DNA from: Bradyrhizobium hipponense
GTDB lineage: Bacteria > Pseudomonadota > Alphaproteobacteria > Rhizobiales > Xanthobacteraceae
Assembly (NCBI RefSeq): GCF_008123965.1
Contig: NZ_VSTH01000176.1
Coordinates: 1-63,446 of the forward strand
Direction: 5' to 3'
Length of the DNA stretch: 63,446 nt
In this document: one piece after another, positions 59,013 to 63,446 of the stretch
Numbering within the stretch: the stretch's first letter is position 1
Layout: the number at the start of each line of letters is the position of its first letter
Made by a program: the position numbers and the translations under genes
The notes under the pieces: generated by a model
Databases searched by the model: none
The model's input: only the letters and a program-made list of their open reading frames with translations
What the model was told of the DNA's origin: nothing

Positions 59013-59096
59013 GCTGAAGGTCTACTCACTTGGCGCCGATTAGGAGCCGCCGACGCACCACGCGAAAACTGCAGCGATTCGTTGGTATGTTAGTCT

Positions 59097-60671
59097 CTAG
59101 AGTGGAGGCATCCTGGTCGATCGAGGAACGGGGCCGCCAACCGCTTCTTCTTTGAGGTCTGCCCGTCCGGTAGAATGAAGATCCTTAAGTCCTTCCGTTC
59201 TTTGCCGCGCCACCAACAGCAGATTCCTTACCGGATCGTCATCCCCGACGGCCCCTCCTGGACTTGGCTGGGCGTGCACTGTGCTTCTCGCGAGTTCCGG
59301 CCCGAAGATGCCTCCAAGGCCGAGCAGAAAGCCACCGGCAAGCGCCAAGGCTACGAGCTGCGAGACTTGAGGAAATACAGGCGCCGTTGGAGTTATCGCT
59401 TTCTGCACTACTCTGAGGCTGGAAAGCTGGCTCTTTTTGGCGACCTCGGTGCTTATCTGCTCATCCTGAATGCGGGCTGCATACTGCGCCGCAGCTGACG
59501 ACGCGGTCGTGAGAACGCGCTTCAACCTTCCGTACTCGGCCTCTTTTGCAGAGAGCGATGCAAGTTCCTTATTCACTTTCTCGAGCTCGGCACCCAATTG
59601 ACCCAGCAGCTCTGTCTGCCCGTTGAGGTCGGCATTTATCTTCATCAGCGTCGACATGTTCTCCTGGTAGACTTTGATCAGAAGCAAGGGAGGCTGCTCC
59701 TCAAACTGGTCCGGCGGCTTAGCGGAGGAATCGAGGGACTTTCGAGAGTCCGGCCCTGCCAGCGTGCTCACCATTCGGCTCACGGTCTTGGACTGCGTGA
59801 CCGGCCGCAGGACGGCCAACTGGTCCGCGATCGCAAGTTTCTGCCCTTTCTTATCCTCGATTGCGCCCCGCGTCGTGGCGATCAACGCGGCCAGATCACT
59901 GGCGCGCTTGAGCAGGAGTTGCCGCTGATCGTCAACGGCATAAATCGATGCTTCAACCGAGAATCGCTTCAGATTGGCAGCCGCCACCTCCGCCTCTTCC
60001 TCGAGGCGTTTCGTTTGCTGCTGGAAGAACTCCTGCGCCCCCGGCATTTGAACATCGAGACTTTGAACGGTTACCAGTGCGTTCCCGAGTTCGTTCAGAT
60101 AGCTCGCGGCAATCGATGGATCCTTGTGACGGAACGTTATCCTCAACAGGTCGGATCTGCCCTCCTGCTTGGCATTGATGCGGTCTCGCAGACTGAGAAT
60201 TCCAGACTGGTTACGCTCTATGTCTTCCTCTGCTTCCGCCTGCGCCTGTGGCTGCGGCTTTGCCGGCTCCTTGGCGAACACATCCCGAAGATCGATTTCC
60301 TTCCCCCATGCCATAAACTTGGCGAGGAGCGTCGGGTTTGAATCCGATGATAGCCTGTCGTAGCCAACGTTTTTCGCGGCTTCCAAAATAACCTGGTCAA
60401 TCTTGGCGATGCGCGACAGTGATTCCATCCGGCTTTGAAGGTCAACGCCCTCTCCGAAAGGAGAGGTCGCGTTGCCGGAACGTTCCTTGATCCCCTGCCC
60501 GGCGCGCAACAGCACATACGCCTCGTACCGGTCCCCGACCGTCGCGTAATAGAGGAAGGCTACGCCGGACGTGAGCAACAGGCACAGGTAAATGATCCAC
60601 TGTCGCCGCCATAACAGACCGAAAGCGCTGGCGAATATAGTGCGTCTTCCACGTTCCACCGTCGGCTCCAC
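59097..60671 (-). CDS. polysaccharide chain-length determinant protein (Wzz/GumC-like)
   Basis: 524 residues from a GTG start. TM1 is IIYLCLLLTSGVAFLYYATV (about 30-49), followed by a long periplasmic coiled-coil region (LEEEAEVAAANLKRFSVEAS, LEKVNKELASLSAKEAEYGR), and TM2 is near 437-455 (VALALAGGFLLGLGGIFG) after the Pro-rich TPTAPVFPQVSQL. No tyrosine-kinase domain follows, only a 60-residue tail. It controls chain length of the exported polymer with Wzy. Divergent from the Wzy-like gene, sharing the dyad at 60716. Confidence 0.9.
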   Translation of the reverse strand: MEPTVERGRRTIFASAFGLLWRRQWIIYLCLLLTSGVAFLYYATVGDRYEAYVLLRAGQGIKERSGNATSPFGEGVDLQSRMESLSRIAKIDQVILEAAKNVGYDRLSSDSNPTLLAKFMAWGKEIDLRDVFAKEPAKPQPQAQAEAEEDIERNQSGILSLRDRINAKQEGRSDLLRITFRHKDPSIAASYLNELGNALVTVQSLDVQMPGAQEFFQQQTKRLEEEAEVAAANLKRFSVEASIYAVDDQRQLLLKRASDLAALIATTRGAIEDKKGQKLAIADQLAVLRPVTQSKTVSRMVSTLAGPDSRKSLDSSAKPPDQFEEQPPLLLIKVYQENMSTLMKINADLNGQTELLGQLGAELEKVNKELASLSAKEAEYGRLKRVLTTASSAAAQYAARIQDEQISTEVAKKSQLSSLRVVQKAITPTAPVFPQVSQLVALALAGGFLLGLGGIFGPELARSTVHAQPSPGGAVGDDDPVRNLLLVARQRTEGLKDLHSTGRADLKEEAVGGPVPRSTRMPPL

Positions 60672-60715
60672 TTCTTCTGATTGCCACAGCGTCTACTGAA
60701 GCGCCCGGACCGATA

Positions 60716-60729
60716 TTGACGACCGTCAA
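60716..60729. promoter_or_regulatory. FNR/FixK-like dyad, site 8
   Basis: TTGAC-GACC-GTCAA, a perfect dyad between the divergent Wzz- and Wzy-like genes, centred about 51 bases before the first and 124 bases before the second. Preceded by GATA as at site 1. Confidence 0.7.
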
Positions 60730-60846
60730 ATCGGATTCGGTGATTTCCGACATGTTGACCGCTGAGACTTCCGCAACTCGAGCAGGCTGAGCCTGTTAAG
60801 GGACACCTCAGGAACCGTCCGGCCAAGGAAGTGGAGTAAGTCTGTT

Positions 60847-62064
60847 GTGAACGATCTAGCTCTAGGTGGAGAGGAGACACCACACCGCGTTTCCGCCTCG
60901 ATGGCAGTCCACGGCCGGTTCTTCGTGGTAACCTGCTTCGGCCTCGTGTTCCTGAACTGCCTGACGTTTCTCTACCACTTCACCGGATCGAGTGTATTCA
61001 ACGTCCTGAGCAACTCGATAAGCCTGCTGCTTATTTCATGGTCCGCCTACCACGTACTGGTAACGAGAGAGGGCGGTGCCTTTTACAAGATCTTGCTGAT
61101 GCTCGCCTGCATCTTCACAGGTACGAGCTATCTGGTGAATTTTGGAGCTTTCGAGCTATCGGATGGTTTGAAGCTCCTATCCATCTATTCATTCTACGTC
61201 GCAGGCCGCACTACGCCGGAGCGATTGCACCGATCCGAGAAGCGATGCATCTACGCACTCGCGGCGCTGCCACTACTTTTCAAGGTGGTCGGCCAGACGA
61301 AAGTCTATACCGGCATCGAATATCCTGACGTGTTCTCCTATTTTCCGAACACAAACACGGCAGCGCTGTACTTTTCGGCTCTTTTCTTTGCCGTTTCCCC
61401 CTGGTTCGGAAACAAGGTCCTGATAGCGCAGTTCGTAAATGCTGCGATCATGAACCGAGTTGGCCCCGCATTGGCAACCATCGTCGCCATTGGTCTCTGG
61501 TCTTTCTTTCCGTTGAGACCACAAGTATTCGTCGCGCTCTTCTTGTTGGCAATTGCCAGCCTCGCCGCCTACGCGCTTGGCGCGCTGGATCGACTGATAA
61601 CGGGTCTGAACGCAATAGCGCTTATCTGGAGCCTCGACCCGAGCACCATCGCGCGAATGTCAACCAAGCAGTTGATCGATTTGACCGGTACGACGGACAT
61701 GTCCGCGTTCTTCCGCATCACCCACTGGACGAACATATGGCAGATTTATTCGTCGCTAGGGCTCGGCGGAATATTGTTCGGTTACGGTGCAAGTCAGACC
61801 GGCGTCTTGACCGTGTTGCCGCTGCCGCCGCACAACGATTACCTGCGCGTGCTGGCAGAATACGGACTGTTGAACTGCGTGATCTTTGTCGTTTTCGTGT
61901 TCAGCATAATGTTTTCGCTGAAGGAGCGGGCGGCGAAAACCATGTACACTGTGCTGCTCATCTATTTTTTGTCCGAGAACCTCATCGACAATTTTACGTC
62001 GATGACGCTGTTCTTCTCCTATGCGGGTCGATTCACCTCGCCGAAATGGTCTCCAGCCGAGTGA
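60847..62064 (+). CDS. O-antigen ligase/polymerase-like membrane protein, Wzy-like
   Basis: 405 residues with about ten to twelve hydrophobic segments. The long periplasmic loop characteristic of Wzy/WaaL proteins lies near 285-335 (FRITHWTNIWQIYSSLGLGG, ILFGYGASQTG, PLPPHNDYLRVLAEYGLLNC), with the PHNDYLRVLAEYG motif typical of O-antigen ligase domains. It polymerises repeat units at the periplasmic face. The next gene, a secreted-domain paralogue, starts 37 bases after its stop. Confidence 0.88.
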   Translation: MNDLALGGEETPHRVSASMAVHGRFFVVTCFGLVFLNCLTFLYHFTGSSVFNVLSNSISLLLISWSAYHVLVTREGGAFYKILLMLACIFTGTSYLVNFGAFELSDGLKLLSIYSFYVAGRTTPERLHRSEKRCIYALAALPLLFKVVGQTKVYTGIEYPDVFSYFPNTNTAALYFSALFFAVSPWFGNKVLIAQFVNAAIMNRVGPALATIVAIGLWSFFPLRPQVFVALFLLAIASLAAYALGALDRLITGLNAIALIWSLDPSTIARMSTKQLIDLTGTTDMSAFFRITHWTNIWQIYSSLGLGGILFGYGASQTGVLTVLPLPPHNDYLRVLAEYGLLNCVIFVVFVFSIMFSLKERAAKTMYTVLLIYFLSENLIDNFTSMTLFFSYAGRFTSPKWSPAE

Positions 62065-62101
62065 CGCGCAGCTCGCGCACCGCGTAAACAAGGAATGGCC
62101 G

Positions 62102-63124
62102 ATGGACTTCTCAATGTCCGATCTTGTGAGACAGAACACACGCGGGAATAGCGAAGGTTTTCCCGCAGGCGTGCCTCCGAGCTACAACTGGTACCAAGGC
62201 TGGAACGACGGGGGGCTATGGTCGCCGCCCGCAGATTTCAGCGCGGTTGAGGGTTGGGGCCAAGTCTACCCTAAGGTCGGAGCACCGCCCTATTCGAATC
62301 CAAGTGCGGCGATCGAGGTCGCAAACGCGAAGACCTACGTTCGTACCAAGCAATCAGGTGAATGGGCATTGGTACAGGACCAGTCCAAGACCCAGCTGAC
62401 CGGAGGGCATTTCGTCCCGGACTTCGTGGGGAATGTGGCCATTCCTATGAAAGCAATCCATCTGGCCGGCGCGACCATTTCCTTCGACGCTCCTCCAGCC
62501 GGCTACAACAACCATTTTTGGTACAAAGCTCGAGGGACCTACCCAGCCGGAACCGTGGATGCCGTCTATGTTCAAATGGACATCAGGACCACCGATCCGA
62601 ACTTGCATCTCGTGGCCATGGTGGGCGCAGACTGGTGGCGACACACGAAGGCCCCCTATCTTGATGATCACAGTAACAATCCAGGCATCGGCGGCAGCAA
62701 CTGGATTGAGCTCTCGACCCAATGGAAGACGATCGGATTCTATTCCATGAGCGCGGAGGAGTTTCGCGCAGGTCCGGCGCCGCCGCTCCAGGGATCAGCG
62801 ATCGAAATGCCACCTGCGGAGGCACCCCCGCTCTCCTCGATGCCGAAACGGGGTGGCGAGACCCTCCTGGATAGCGGGTCGTTTGAGCCGACGGTTGGTT
62901 CCGGCGAGCGGAAGATTGCCAACGTCAATGATGGCGCTTACCAGGCAGGGCAAAGCTATCAGCAGTTTATGGAGGCCGGCTCACGCCTCACCTCCGCCGG
63001 CTCGATCAAAACGATCGATGCCTTGTCGAACGACTCCATTCTGGTGCTCTCCTTGGCCCTGGCAGCATTGGTCAAAGTCCGTCGGGGCAGTTTCGCCGGG
63101 CCGAGCAAGAAGGCGCTGGGGTGA
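62102..63124 (+). CDS. secreted-domain paralogue with C-terminal membrane segment
   Basis: 340 residues. Residues 1-220 are the same W-rich domain as in the protein at 51986 (GFPAGVPPSYNWYQGWNDGG, FSAVEGWGQVYPKVGAPPYS, IGGSNWIELSTQWKTIGFYS). The rest is a Pro/Ser-rich spacer and then a hydrophobic stretch near the end (NDSILVLSLALAALVKVRRG) with a basic tail. There is no N-terminal signal peptide. The hydrophobic end followed by basic residues recalls a C-terminal anchor or sorting signal, but I see no LPXTG or PEP-CTERM motif. Just behind the Wzy-like gene and probably in its operon. Confidence 0.8.
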   Translation: MDFSMSDLVRQNTRGNSEGFPAGVPPSYNWYQGWNDGGLWSPPADFSAVEGWGQVYPKVGAPPYSNPSAAIEVANAKTYVRTKQSGEWALVQDQSKTQLTGGHFVPDFVGNVAIPMKAIHLAGATISFDAPPAGYNNHFWYKARGTYPAGTVDAVYVQMDIRTTDPNLHLVAMVGADWWRHTKAPYLDDHSNNPGIGGSNWIELSTQWKTIGFYSMSAEEFRAGPAPPLQGSAIEMPPAEAPPLSSMPKRGGETLLDSGSFEPTVGSGERKIANVNDGAYQAGQSYQQFMEAGSRLTSAGSIKTIDALSNDSILVLSLALAALVKVRRGSFAGPSKKALG

Positions 63125-63446
63125 CATGCCATGACTGCAAAACGGGCGCGTGGGATTCCGTCGGCGTCTTGGTATTCAGCAGCTACAAACGGCCTCAATG
63201 TCGGACAAGCCGAGCGCAACAGCGCGCGCCTGAGCAATAAGCTGTAGTTGCTCGACGCCAGGACGTGTCGAACGCTCGCACCTTGCATGCGAACAGTGAG
63301 CAACGCTTAGCCCTCATGGTCTGCAACACGTCGTCACGTAGCCCCTTGCCAAGCAACTGAATGCAGACGTCCCTGCCTCGCAGCTGCGATTGAGGGCCTT
63401 GCGTCGTCGCTGACCTCAGTTCCAATGTACGCATACGACGAAGACC
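63125..63446. other. right end of window, no gene recognised
   Basis: About 320 bases. Minus-strand frames (62959-63303 and 63195-63434) have no recognisable domain and are probably chance. The locus may continue beyond the window. Confidence 0.4.

Overview
The window reads as a chromosomal segment of an alphaproteobacterium of the Bradyrhizobium / Nitrobacteraceae type. This rests on protein-level resemblance (RecA, AlaS, GcvTHP, a eukaryote-like NADP isocitrate dehydrogenase, a DUF2798 protein, Bradyrhizobium-style small proteins), on an alphaproteobacterial SOS box (GTTC-N7-GTTC) upstream of recA, and on a typical genome-wide palindromic repeat after icd. No rRNA, tRNA, CRISPR array, insertion sequence or phage gene was seen. 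Species assignment is an inference.

Layout. (1) 0.2-17 kb, housekeeping: a small membrane protein, DoxX, a TrmJ-type RNA methyltransferase fused to a DUF559 nuclease-like domain, icd, a cyclic-nucleotide-gated K+ channel, alaS, a tandem glycine riboswitch driving gcvT-gcvH-gcvP, three tandem DUF1835-type paralogues (the first frameshifted), and recA with its SOS box. (2) 17-28 kb, a patchwork of small conserved and hypothetical proteins: DUF2798, DUF6894, PilZ, a hotdog thioesterase, lipoproteins, two related secreted proteins ending in a DPWGG-type motif, a YeeE/YedE sulfur-transport pair, a CelD-like acetyltransferase, a FrnE-like DsbA protein, an XRE/MmyB regulator with a perfect palindrome at its promoter, and a cold-shock protein. 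(3) 28.4-63.1 kb, a large exopolysaccharide locus. It has five glycosyltransferases, a radical SAM/SPASM protein, Wzx-like flippase, Wzy-like polymerase, Wzz-like chain-length protein, an FkbM methyltransferase and two acyltransferases, one fused to an aldo/keto reductase. Nucleotide-sugar genes suggest a C-methylated deoxysugar made from CDP-glucose (rfbF, an extended SDR, a 3,5-epimerase, a TylC3-like C-methyltransferase, a GSA-like aminotransferase, a DUF4910 protein). A type I secretion ABC transporter and adaptor, two large W-rich proteins sharing an N-terminal domain (the likely secreted cargo), a Crp/Fnr regulator and a LuxR-type response regulator complete it.

The most notable observation is that most transcription units of the polysaccharide locus carry the same FNR/FixK-like dyad, TTGAY-N4-STCAA, in the intergenic DNA in front of them (eight sites between 32.3 and 60.8 kb). 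The locus also encodes its own Crp/Fnr-family protein with an E-x-x-C-R recognition helix close to the FNR/FixK E-x-x-S-R. This suggests a self-contained locus-specific regulon that joins polysaccharide assembly to type I secretion of putative polysaccharide-binding proteins. Other unusual points are a C39-peptidase-like domain on the membrane-fusion adaptor as well as on the ABC transporter, the acyltransferase/aldo-keto reductase fusion, and paralogous secreted proteins on either side of the Wzx/Wzz/Wzy block. No initiating sugar-phosphate transferase (ExoY/WbaP type), outer-membrane Wza and no recognisable CDP-glucose 4,6-dehydratase lie in the window.
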